Below are positions 1 through 9,479 of a DNA stretch of 64,000 nucleotides, piece after piece (the stretch's first letter is position 1; the number at the start of each line of letters is the position of its first letter). The stretch comes from Cycas panzhihuaensis. Lineage: Eukaryota > Cycadophyta. The stretch is taken from assembly GCA_023213395.1 (NCBI GenBank), contig CM041465.1, positions 184,023,741 to 184,087,740 on the forward strand. Reading direction: 5' to 3'. A program made the translations under genes and the position numbers. A model generated the notes under the pieces. The model worked only from the letters and a program-made list of their open reading frames with translations. It was not told where the DNA came from and did no database searches.

Positions 1-188
1 AAACCCTTATACCCTATTGAATAATGATTTTTATTGCTTCAACTACCATTGATTTGTTGTGCATACTTCTGCATGTTATTAGAGATGGTGGACCCTCAGG
101 ACAAGTCATGGGTTTAACAACTTCACCCAACAACTAATGGTCTCACCACTCCACTAAACATTAGGCTTTAGTTATGTGGGACCCTACA
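1..188 (-). mobile_element. Internal edge of a copia-like element leaving the window
   Basis: This stretch lies just inside the primer-binding site at 189-200, so for a minus-strand LTR element it is the start of the untranslated leader. No coding similarity is visible in it. The assignment rests only on the neighbouring PBS and LTR. Confidence 0.4.
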
Positions 189-200
189 ACTCTAATACCA
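189..200 (-). other. Primer-binding site of minus-strand copia element
   Basis: Read on the minus strand these bases are TGGTATTAGAGT. They match the plant copia PBS TGGTATCAGAGC, complementary to initiator tRNA-Met, except for two C-to-T changes. The LTR abuts it at 201, as expected. This fixes the element's orientation and places its body to the left of the window. Confidence 0.6.
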
Positions 201-660
201 TATTTGAGAATATGAAATTATACAGGGATATTCCCATTTGCAGAATCTTTAACCATACACAGCAAGTAAATAAAAATACACACAAAATACATATGCACAA
301 TACACGAAATTTATGTGGGAAAACCCTTTCGGGAAAAAACTCATCACAAAAGATTTTTCTAGATCATATTTATTATTCTATAATTGATTTGATACATTGA
401 ATACACAAAGCTTTAAGGCTTTTATACTCTTCTAAGAGTTGTCACTTGATTAGGATTATGACCCTCTGAATAACTCGCATCTTTTCACTTAATCACCTTA
501 GTTAAATAGCATTAACATTAACTTAGTAGCTTAATAGTTAATTGCCACGTTAATGCTAATTAAACCTTTCAAGTAGTAAAATAATAATATTATTATGTGT
601 GATTACTCTTTAAAATGAGAAACCCTTTTAGAATCTAAGTATATTTCCTATCAACTGCTC
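201..660 (-). repeat. 5' LTR of a minus-strand Ty1-copia-like element
   Basis: The block begins next to a decayed PBS. It contains the phrase GGGAAAACCCTTTCGGG near 316-335, which I regard as common in plant copia LTRs; a related phrase occurs in the LTR at 27057-27490. The original TG terminus appears to have decayed to TA at 201. The right end (LTR start on the minus strand) is not defined by sequence I can recognise, so 660 is approximate. Confidence 0.45.
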
Positions 661-1396
661 TTATGACAATCTAATTGGTTACCTTTAATAGTCTAATAAG
701 ACCATTTCTTTATCAATATTTATAATGCTTCGCAAATATTGGTAAAATAATTAGTTATTGGTGTTGAATCATTTATCTGTTGAGGCGTCTTATCCTTCAT
801 TGTGATGTGATAATGAATAATATATCCAAGTGATTATTTAATCAATCAAAAGGCCACCTATGTACTCTTTCCTAAATGACAATCAATCTCCTATTATCAT
901 TTATGTTTGTTTGATACTGTGAATTAATTAAGGTGTTTTATCATTTACTTACCTTGGATTTTACTACAAATATGAGATTTGAATGTCACAGCTATAATCC
1001 ACATATATTCACTTCATTGTGTTACTCATTTGAATAATCAAGGTAGTTGCTTTGAATTGAGATATAATAGTATTATTTTTTTTAAGTACCGTTCATATTC
1101 CCTTAAGCACATTCGTAATAGTCATCTACTTAATTGTTCATAAGTAGTGAGTTAATAGTTCTACAAATAAAATTTCAAGTAATGGTTATTATCAAATCAA
1201 GTCTATTATACACCTCCTTTTGTGCATCTAAAATGCCCAAGAAGGAGATATATATACCTATAACTGTAGATAAAGAGCTAAAGTTAAAGTTGCTCTTCAT
1301 TAACATCTTTTATCATTCTCTAGTGTTGCCTTTCTAGCATAATTTAACTATAGTATCGTATAAAAAGAAAATTAACTTTCTTATTAACCATCTATA
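661..1396. other. Unassigned AT-rich spacer
   Basis: No protein-coding similarity, RNA gene or clear repeat is visible between the left-edge LTR and the copia-type element at 1397. The short open frame at 1134-1337 has no recognisable features and looks like chance in AT-rich DNA. Confidence 0.5.
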
Positions 1397-1842
1397 TATT
1401 GGAGTGTAATGTCATCACTCAACTCCCTTTTACCTACCAAGATTGTGCACCTCAATTTACACATGTGATGCTCAACATGTCAAGGTAAGTTAAGGTAAGT
1501 TGAGTTAGTTTCATTTGAGTTAAGTGAATATTATTTTATTATTATTTTGAATTCAGGGATTGAGGAGTTTCTCTCCTCCCCCAAAATTATTTATATTATC
1601 GGGTGTACAACCCTAGTGTTTTTAGACACCGCCTCCTTTGAGGATATTTGTCATGTTCTCAATAATAATAGATTGAAGACAATGCTAGCATGCTCTCATA
1701 GTTCATTTGTACAATATCGATCTACATTGCTATATTGTTACATAGATTTGTATTGAATATTTGATGCAATACTGTTATTTTGAATATATTGAAGTTTATT
1801 ATATCTTCTACCCTGTTCTCCTTGTGTATTATTGTTCCTTCA
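1397..1842 (+). repeat. 5' LTR of the gag-only copia-type element
   Basis: It aligns base for base with 6667-7112. It begins TATTGGAG where the 3' copy has TGTTAGAG, and ends TTCCTTCA immediately before the PBS region. A repeated AAGGTAAGTT motif lies near 1482-1502. Confidence 0.85.
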
Positions 1843-1844
1843 TT

Positions 1845-1856
1845 TGGTATCAGGGC
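1845..1856 (+). other. Primer-binding site
   Basis: TGGTATCAGGGC lies two bases after the LTR end. It matches the initiator tRNA-Met PBS TGGTATCAGAGC at 11 of 12 positions. It confirms plus orientation and copia-type priming. Confidence 0.8.
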
Positions 1857-2039
1857 AGACGATTGCTGGCTAGTTGAAGTTTTAAAGAAGAACAATAGGA
1901 TTTACTGGCATTCTACGGTAAATTTTCTTACAAGAAAGATATATTAGCTATATTTATTTTTTAAAAAATTTTCAACAAGTTTTTATATATTTTTCATCAA
2001 GATTTGCTCATTATTAAGTTATTTTTTGTGATATAACAA

Positions 2040-2480
2040 GTGTTTGTTTAGATTTTTCATAGATTTGTGTAGATTTATGAAGGATTTCAGCTACAAGCTA
2101 TACTTTTTCAAAGATTTGTGAAGGAGATTAACAATCTGTGAAGGTTTTTAGCTGCAAGCAAGACTCATATAAGTTTTTTTTGGATCTACTATATTTGTTA
2201 CTTCAGATCTGCTATTTTTTACTATAGATCTGCTTATTTCAGCAAGTTTTTTCACTATTTTCTGGTATACTTATTCAGATCTATAATTATTTGGCTATAG
2301 ATCTGCTATACTCACATCAGATCTGCATTATTTAGCTTAAAATCTACTTATTTTATCAAGTTTTTCAACATTTTCTGCTACATTTAGTTTAGATCTGCTG
2401 TATTTCATTTCAGACCTATATTTTTCATTATATTTTTTACTATATTTTCAAGTTTTTTATAGATCTACAGCTTTTGGGTG
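2040..2480 (+). repeat. Degenerate AGATCTGC repeats in the element leader
   Basis: The octamer AGATCTGC occurs at 2205, 2226, 2299, 2319 and 2391, with further near-copies (GGATCTAC, AGATCTAT, AGATCTAC) in T-rich spacers with TTTTTCA-type phrases. Copies are irregularly spaced, so this is not a simple tandem repeat. It sits in the long untranslated leader after the PBS. Confidence 0.6.
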
Positions 2481-3241
2481 TATATCCTACCCACCAAACC
2501 ATTTGTTATAGTAGATCTACCTATATTCAACTTGTGAGGAAGAAGATTTGTCTATTGGAAGCTTTTGAAGCCTGTTTTTCTGCTGCAAATCAGCCACAAC
2601 CTTTCTCTAGGTTCTTCAGTTCTATTTTCAGATTTACACATATTTTTTATATATTTGCTCAATATATTTCTGAAAATTTTCAAATATGAATATATAAGAG
2701 TTTTTTTTATGATATATTCTCTTCAAAATATTTGAAAAATTTATTAATATTATGACTATGTTATATGAGTATATTGCTCCACTAAGTATCTTTTACTGTT
2801 ATTATTTGAAGAAGTTTCTGTGAAATTTTTTTTGTATATACAAAATCATTGCATTTTTTACCGACAATAGATTGAATACAAAATAGAAATAAAGAATACA
2901 TTGGTAGATTGGTAGAATATTTCTTGAAACAACAAGTTTTTCAGAGTTTCAAAGTTCAGTTTTTCAGAGTTCCACACACATTTTGATATACGTACAACAA
3001 AAAAAAGGAAAAAGAAAAGGAGGCACTCAAATTGTATTCTAAAGATGCAACATTTTTCTTGAATATTTTAGATCATACTTTTGATCTACATATAACACAT
3101 GAACTGGGTGTTATAAATCTTAGAGCACACCCATAGATACATGGTGTATCTTGTGTATTGGCTCTAATTTTTTTGTATATTCAGTGTTCAAATACTATTT
3201 TGGCCAAGGGCTGCTGCATGTCTTCATGCTCAGTATACATG

Positions 3242-3610
3242 CTAAATTGTTATTTCTTTATATGCTGAACACTGCATATTAGTGTCCACTGATTTATAGC
3301 TGCCTTTTTTCAAAGTCCAATTTAACCACAAACCAGTAATTCGACTACTCCCATGGTCCTTTATGCTGGGATGAATAGAGCATAACAGTGGAGTAATCTG
3401 CTTATGATTTCCAGAATCTTCTATGCAACCCAATTTGATATACTTCCCAAAGTTCTCTTAAAATTTATCATTTATCCTCCTTGTTCTATCAAGCTTTTCA
3501 GTAGCAACTAACACATAACCAGATTTGGGTGTATGAAGTGGGTGAGCCCATTTCAAACCAATTAAAGTAGAGGATTCTGTCACACTTCCAGAATCGCCAT
3601 TTGTCAACTT
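3242..3610 (-). pseudogene. Antisense host-like coding fragment inside the copia element
   Basis: The minus strand holds a frame of about 120 codons with one internal TAA (near 3459), running antisense to the element. Its composition is far less biased than the flanking AT-rich leader. One stretch reads WAHPLHTPKSG followed by YVLVATEKLD. This faintly recalls the conserved start of the plant UPF0301/AlgH (DUF179) domain, which has WAHP and VLVATEKLDG in similar spacing. The downstream part (SSRITGLWLNWTLKKGSY) does not fit that family as I know it, so the identity is unproven. The open frame at 3433-3242 ends in ITI and a stop. It could be a captured, partly processed host exon or a leftover of another transposon. 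Confidence 0.35.
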
Positions 3611-3917
3611 ATGTGCCTGCTCTCCTATAAAAAAGTCTTACTTGAAAGGCTCGCCAAATCTAAATCCATGAGACGAGGCCGTTGAACAGCATCTGTAGAT
3701 CCACATTCTGCTCCTTCATTGTATTAATAACAAGTATCACAGATAATTGCCATTCAAATTGTACATTCACTCTTTGGATAGCAGTTCATCCTCCCGTTTA
3801 CCTATGGCCAGCTATTCCTTTGGCAGTTTACTCTCTTAATCTGTCCATCTCCATTTCTTTGCAACTGCCCATCCAACATCGTAAGCATCTGCGTCTCCCT
3901 GTGGTGGTGGCGTGCAG

Positions 3918-3952
3918 GCCTACTCCATCTCTGGACACGTAGTCTCTTTCCT
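3918..3952 (+). repeat. 35-bp direct repeat, copy 1
   Basis: The bases from GCCTACTCCATCTC onward match 4044-4078 with four substitutions. The spacing between copies is 126 bases. Confidence 0.75.
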
Positions 3953-4043
3953 CCTGTCTTTTGTTTGGCATGCAACTATGCTAGAACAACTAGTCACATT
4001 AATTTGTAGTTTTTTAATAACCTATAGTACCATCAATAACAGT

Positions 4044-4078
4044 GCCTACTCTGTCTCTGCACATGTAGTCTCTTTCCT
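4044..4078 (+). repeat. 35-bp direct repeat, copy 2
   Basis: Second copy of the repeat at 3918-3952; both end in GTAGTCTCTTTCCT. The intervening DNA is not obviously part of a longer duplication. Confidence 0.75.
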
Positions 4079-4331
4079 AGGAGTCTGTTCCTCACGATCC
4101 TCGACAGCTTACGCCTGATCCTCGATGAGGTTTGCCCGCAGTGTTGATAATAATATCTATTGTGTGGTGCGCAGCTAGTTATTATGCCTGTGCATTTGGC
4201 GTCTTTATTATTATTAACCCATGCATTCTACGTACTCTTCACTAGGCTGCGCCTCTGTAATAATGATTTCGGTATAGCAATGACGCGTCACTATACTTTC
4301 ATTCAGCTTCGTTTCTTATTTATATTTGTGC

Positions 4332-4335
<4 letters not shown>

Positions 4336-4400
<65 letters not shown>
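4336..4400. repeat. (TA)n microsatellite
   Basis: About 32 uninterrupted TA units. It is the source of the spurious YIYI-rich frame at 4160-4507. Confidence 0.95.
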
Positions 4401-4402
<2 letters not shown>

Positions 4403-4638
4403 GGTGCGCCTGACTCTGGTGCCAGATTTATTGTTTTATATTGTTTTCTCCATCTGCAATTACGGCGTCACAGCAATTACATAAATTTTTTAAAAATATT
4501 TTATTAAATTGTATAATTTTTAAATTCTAAAGTTTTGAAGTATAAACTCTTTGTTTTTAACCTCCGGTCATATACTGTACCACATGACCCAAGCTTAGCT
4601 CAAAAAGAGGTTATTTCATTTTTTAATAAAACTTTTCA

Positions 4639-4639
<1 letters not shown>

Positions 4640-4669
<30 letters not shown>

Positions 4670-4670
4670 T
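4640..4670. repeat. (TTA)n microsatellite
   Basis: About ten TTA units in AT-rich, non-coding leader sequence. Confidence 0.9.
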
Positions 4671-5911
4671 ATAGGGTTATTGGCATTTTTTTGCTATAAC
4701 TCTTTGTTGAAGCATCAGTTTCTGATAAAATTACCTCCATTAGATCAGAAATTTTCTATACACTAATTTTAACTGGTCATATGATCAATCTGGTGCTGAT
4801 TTGACCCTGTTTCGGCCAATTGCATGTCAGACATTCAAATTTTCAGCTTTTTTCACACTTTTAACAAAATCACTTTTTGAACCGACTGTAATTTATTACT
4901 GGTAAATTAGTTTCTGCATGGATTTCTTCTATAGCAATCTACGTTCTATAAACTTCAATACCTACTTATTATTTTAATTTTTTGAATTTATGTTCATTAG
5001 TATTTTAATCGCTAAAAGTGAGAATTTAGTTGTTTTTAGCCTATTTCTTAACATTTTTACATAAATATACCTATTACCATTTTTGCTATAACTTTTTTAT
5101 TTTGTATTAGATTTCAATTTCATTAGTTTTAATGGGAAGATGACTCAATTCCCTTCGATTTGACATAATTTTTTATACATTTTGACATATCTTTACTGAT
5201 TTTCAAATCATTCAAAGTAAAGGTACTTTATTACCTCAAATCTATTATTTTTACATATTTTTTAATATATTTTTTCAAAAATTTTCAATTAAAAGTACAT
5301 TGAACAAATTTATAAATAATATTTGATCACCTTACAGCATTCTATAAGTATTTTGTTAGCATTTTGACCCCCTGCTCTTGTTTAGCCTCAAAACAAGGCC
5401 TGTAACTTTGATTCACTAAAACTTGATTTCTAGGAATCCGTTTTTAGAACGGTCAGATCCGTTGGGTTCACATTTTGTTTATCTTTATACTTGTAAAGTT
5501 TTATATTATTCTGATATCATTTAATATACTTTTGAATCCCTCAAACCTAAGGTTGTCATTCAAACCTTCTTTTAAGGAGCATATTTTTTTTTTATTAAAA
5601 ATTTCTTTATATTGTTATTTTTTCAAAGTGAAAAATACTTTTATATATTTCATTTTCAGCATTTTACATTATTATTAAGGCAAAAGATCTTTATATGTGC
5701 TCTTATATTCACTTTATCCCAAAGTTTAATTAAAAGGCGTCCATATATTAAAAAGTTCTTTTATCATTTAAAAAAAAAAATGATTATTTCCTTATTATAC
5801 CTAGTTGATTGACTTTCTAAAGGGCATTTAAAATTATATATATTCATTGATTTATTGATATTTCAACTTGTTAAAGTATATTCATTCTATATACTAAAGT
5901 TGTTTGATTAA
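4671..5911 (+). other. Non-coding AT-rich leader of the copia-type element
   Basis: About 1.2 kb between the CpG block and the gag remnant has no recognisable domain. Open frames at 5475-5678 and 5612-5812 are low-complexity chance frames. In a normal copia element gag would start soon after the PBS, so this long leader is itself unusual. Confidence 0.5.
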
Positions 5912-6758
5912 ATGACTCAATTCCCTATTTTTTATGGCCAAAATTTTACACAATGGCATAACACTATGAGAAACTATTTTATTGAACATGATTTGTGGAA
6001 ATATTTACAACATAATTATGATGTTAGCATTAAAGAATATATTCAAAGGATAATGAAGCATTAGGTTTATTGTTTTGTACTATGAATGATGATATTTTTT
6101 CAAAGGTATGTGATTTGACAACATCTAAGTCTGTTTGGGATTTATTGATCTCTATTTATGGGGGAGATACCCCAATGTATTTGATAAAATTTTTGATGAG
6201 CATGTGAGACAGGTAACAGAACAGGTAGATCATGATGACAAAACCAATGAAGATTCATATCAAATGTAGGACCACCTTCTTGCACAAGGATTTGATCCTC
6301 TATTTGAGGGGGAGAATGAAGATGAATCTTATGACATAACGAAGAATGAATCTAATAATATGACAAATAATGAACCTGATGATATGACAATTATTCAGAG
6401 CATAAAGATTACAAAAGTTCAAGTTCAAAACCTTCTTAATGTTTCAGTTGACAAAGTCAAAATTACAGCTGTTCATTTATATTTGAATCAAGTTTCATCT
6501 ACTTATAGTTTTTCTACATCATTCCATGATAAAGAGACATATGTGGCTATAAGAGTGAGAATAGTTGATAAAGATCAAGATCAGAATTTTAAAGTTTTTT
6601 TCAAGTACCAGTTCCATAAGTTCAAGGAAAAGATACAAGTGTTCGTGTTAACATTAAGGGGGAGAATGTTAGAGGGTAATGTCATCACTCAACTCCCTCT
6701 TACTTATCAGGATTATGCACCTCAATTTATACATGTGATGCTCAACATATCAAGGTAA
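5912..6758 (+). pseudogene. Degenerate copia gag (UBN2-type) plus acidic tail
   Basis: Gag is the structural protein that packages copia RNA. Translation from ATG 5912 gives a typical N-terminus (FYGQNFTQWHNTMRNYF, then LWKYL), then shifts frame near 6045. It resumes with ALGLLFCTMNDDIF and SKSVWDLLISIYGG, the hallmark pattern of the UBN2 gag domain. A second break near 6205 and an in-frame TAG near 6268 follow. From 6360 a 132-codon frame, acidic at first and then basic, runs into the 3' LTR. No CCHC zinc knuckle, protease or polymerase is seen. The reading frame ends right at the polypurine tract, consistent with an internal deletion of pol. I could not relate the C-terminal half to a known family. 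Confidence 0.65.
6656..6666 (+). other. Polypurine tract
   Basis: AAGGGGGAGAA lies immediately before the 3' LTR start TGTTAGAG. This is the expected plus-strand primer site and a classic copia arrangement. Confidence 0.8.
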
Positions 6759-7112
6759 GTTAAGGTAAGTTGAGTTAGTTTCATTTGAGTTAAGTGAATA
6801 TTATTTTATTATTATTTTGAATTCAGGGATTAAGAAGTTTCCCTCCTCCCCCAAAACTATTTATATTATAGGGTGTACAACCCTAGTGTTTTTAGACATC
6901 GCCTTCTTTGAGGATATTTGTCATGCTCTCAATAACAATGGATTCAAGATAATGCTATCATGCTCTCATAGTTCATTTATGCAACATCGATCTACATTGC
7001 TATAGTGTTACATAGATTTGTATTGAATATTTGATGCAATACTGTTATTTTGAATATATTGAAGTTTATTATATCTTCTGCCCTATTCTTCTCATGTATT
7101 ATATTTCCTTCA
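6667..7112 (+). repeat. 3' LTR of the gag-only copia-type element
   Basis: Starts TGTTAGAG and ends TTCCTTCA, with intact TG/CA termini. It is collinear with 1397-1842 and the same length. Confidence 0.85.
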
Positions 7113-8108
7113 CCACACACATTTAGTAATTAATATATATAATATACTAAAAACAAGGAAAATTATTAGTTTGATATCAAATACCTTAGATATAAATACT
7201 GCTCATAAAAAAATTCTTGCATTAACTTAATCAACTATGAATGGAACAACTAGCACATCTATGATCAACCACTTGTAAACATCAATTTGATTCATTTTTC
7301 ATATGGAGTTTTGGTCCTTAATTAATTAATTCTTCTTTTTATTTTAGCCTCATAAATCTCATGTGAAGTTGAAAAGGCATTTATTTCAATTTTATTCTTA
7401 TTGAGTGAGTTAAGTGGTATGGATAAGAGATGTTTGTTAGTTTATTTGTTAACAATAGGTTTAGTGTTTGAGTCTTCTTGACTCACCTTTCTCAAGAGTA
7501 CATGCACATTTTATTTTGAGTCAAATTTCCTTTATGCATACTTACTTTAATATTTTTTTTTTTCTTTATAATGTCATTTCATTTAATCTAAGACTTGATT
7601 TCATGATGTTCTTGATCAAATTTAGATAGAAATATGGTCAATAAACACATGAAAATGATTAACTTAGAGTTGCATTTTCTTTAAACAAGAAAAGATAATC
7701 ATTAAGGCATGTTTCATAATGAATAATAGCATTTCTTTTTGACATGTGAAAAATGCCTTTAATGGCCATAATCATGCTTCATAATCTACATTTTCCTTGA
7801 CCTTAATATGTAAAATTTGATGTAAATATACTCTAAACAATTTTTTCATATGTGTTTATTTAATTAGAATTTCTCTTCTTACTTTAATAATATAGAAAGG
7901 AAATTTCAAGTAAAATTTTAATCAATTTCCTTATGCACTAAATGCATTTTAATGCTTCAAAAATCATGTGGTTACCTGGTCATTATGATACATGCAGAAT
8001 AAAGGGATTTTAATCATATATATTTCATTAATTTTTAGAATAAAATAAACTAAGAGGAAAGGGACTTACTACTTTCACATTTAGTTGATATTTAAGTATT
8101 AATTGATT

Positions 8109-8110
<2 letters not shown>
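7113..8110. other. Unassigned AT-rich spacer
   Basis: No coding similarity, repeat pair or RNA gene is visible between the copia element and the microsatellite. Confidence 0.5.
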
Positions 8111-8189
<79 letters not shown>

Positions 8190-8347
8190 TACATAAATGC
8201 ATACATGCATACACACATACACACATACATACATACATATGTATAAATGTATATGTGTGTGTGTGTATGTATGTATGTATCTATTTATGTATGTGTGTGT
8301 GTGTGTGTGTATATATGTGTGTGTATATGTGTATGTATGTATGTATC

Positions 8348-8415
<68 letters not shown>

Positions 8416-8560
8416 TATATGTATGTATATATACATACATACATACATCCATATATATATATGTGTGTGTATGTGTGTGTGTGTGTGTATGCGTGTGTGT
8501 GTGTATGTGTGTGTGTGTATGTATATATGTATATATATGTATGTATGTATGGATATGTAC
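8111..8560. repeat. Compound microsatellite (CT)n(TA)n(TG/GTAT)n
   Basis: A CT run (8111-8146) passes into TA, then CA/TG and GTAT units. It includes an inverted GTAT/ATAC stretch near 8400-8450 that could fold back. Long open frames on both strands here are repeat artefacts. LINE copy 1 begins within a couple of bases of its right end. Confidence 0.95.
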
Positions 8561-8561
8561 A

Positions 8562-9478
8562 TTTAAGCAAATTCCTTTGTGGGTTTAATTACCAGGCCTC
8601 TTACTTCATATATAGGATCTAGATGTCATTAAAGGGGTAGCAAAGGTTATAGGACCCCTCTTGGTGGTGGACTCAGCCACAAAGAACATGAGTAGATTGG
8701 TCAATGCCAGGTTCTCTATCCTAGCCAAAACAGATAAACCCCTCCTCGAGTGGGTGATAATTAATGGTTACGAGTAGAATAGAGAACAAAAACTAGTGTA
8801 TAAGCTTGAAAACATGAGATGTCTAAAATGTAAACATTTGGGGCATTTTCCTGATAGTTGCCTAGGTGAACTAAAGCCAAATGTTATAGACCCGCTTGAT
8901 GAGGATAAAAAGTTAAATGAAAATAAGGAATAGTGTGGCCCTAAAGTGGGTCTTGAAGAAATAAAAAGGATTGAGGAACCCCAAAATGATGCTAGACAGG
9001 AGCCAAATCTATTAGAGGTTGGGTAGGACCCCATGCTAATAAAGACAGGATATGGGCTAAACACGGATGAAGAAGATACCCTATTTGAAGAGGGGGTGTT
9101 CAAATTGAGGGCTCCCCTAAATGCCTCATAGTCTCAATCTACATAAATATAGTATGGAAACGAAAAGGCTTCCCTTCAAAGGGAAGAAGCTCTCACCCTA
9201 AATAAATATGAGGAGCAAAGGAAATTAGAGAAGGTTTGGAAGGTTAGAGATTCAATGAATTAGGAAGTTGCTAAGGAGTCAAACCTCATTAGAGGACCCA
9301 CTTTAGCAGTGAGAAGAGGCCTAGGAAGTGATCATCGAAGGTGCTATGAGAAAGGGAGGTAGTGCTTTAGATAGATTAGAGGACACAACATACCCTTAAG
9401 GATGGGGGACCAGTTTAGGGGCCCAAACTAATAAGTAAGAGATGAGGAGGCCTATGGGCCCAAAGGGAGGGAGGTCAT
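8562..9478 (+). pseudogene. LINE ORF1 fragment with CCHC zinc knuckle
   Basis: ORF1 of plant L1 elements binds element RNA. The visible part begins within a DUF4283-like region (QIPLWV, GLLLH) and continues to a perfect CX2CX4HX4C knuckle at 8820-8861 (C-LK-C-KHLG-H-FPDS-C). The stop at 8775-8777 is TAG where copy 3 has TGG (the W of WNREQ). The rest is a poorly conserved linker with several stops. The N-terminal part is missing because of the 5' truncation. Confidence 0.8.
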
Positions 9479-9479
9479 C

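Larger units (their letters stand above)
3640..4330. other. CpG-retaining block within the element
   Basis: Unlike the flanking DNA, this stretch keeps many CpG dinucleotides (for example ACGCGTCAC near 4284) and is visibly richer in G and C. It has no recognisable coding content; the frames at 3682-3942 and 3912-4118 lack any known motif. It lies between the antisense fragment and a TA microsatellite. A recent or formerly unmethylated origin, such as a captured host promoter region, is possible. Confidence 0.5.
1397..7112 (+). mobile_element. Non-autonomous Ty1-copia-type LTR element with gag only
   Basis: The two 446-bp direct repeats at 1397-1842 and 6667-7112 have exactly equal length. 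A PBS follows the left one and a polypurine tract precedes the right one, so the element is structurally complete. By hand count the LTRs differ at roughly 25-30 positions, mostly transitions, so the insertion is old. The 4.8-kb interior has no integrase, reverse transcriptase or RNase H. The only retroelement coding remnant is a gag-like frame next to the 3' LTR. The flanking pentamers CTATA (1392-1396) and CCACA (7113-7117) could be a target-site duplication decayed by two C-to-T changes. It resembles the gag-only terminal-repeat elements described in plants; that classification is inference. Confidence 0.75.

Noticed and set aside
4160-4507. 115-codon frame with a long Y-I run
   Set aside because: Most of it is the (TA)n tract; the remainder has no motif.
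8145-8622. Open frames of 71-141 codons across the left microsatellite
   Set aside because: Simple-repeat translations on both strands, not genes.
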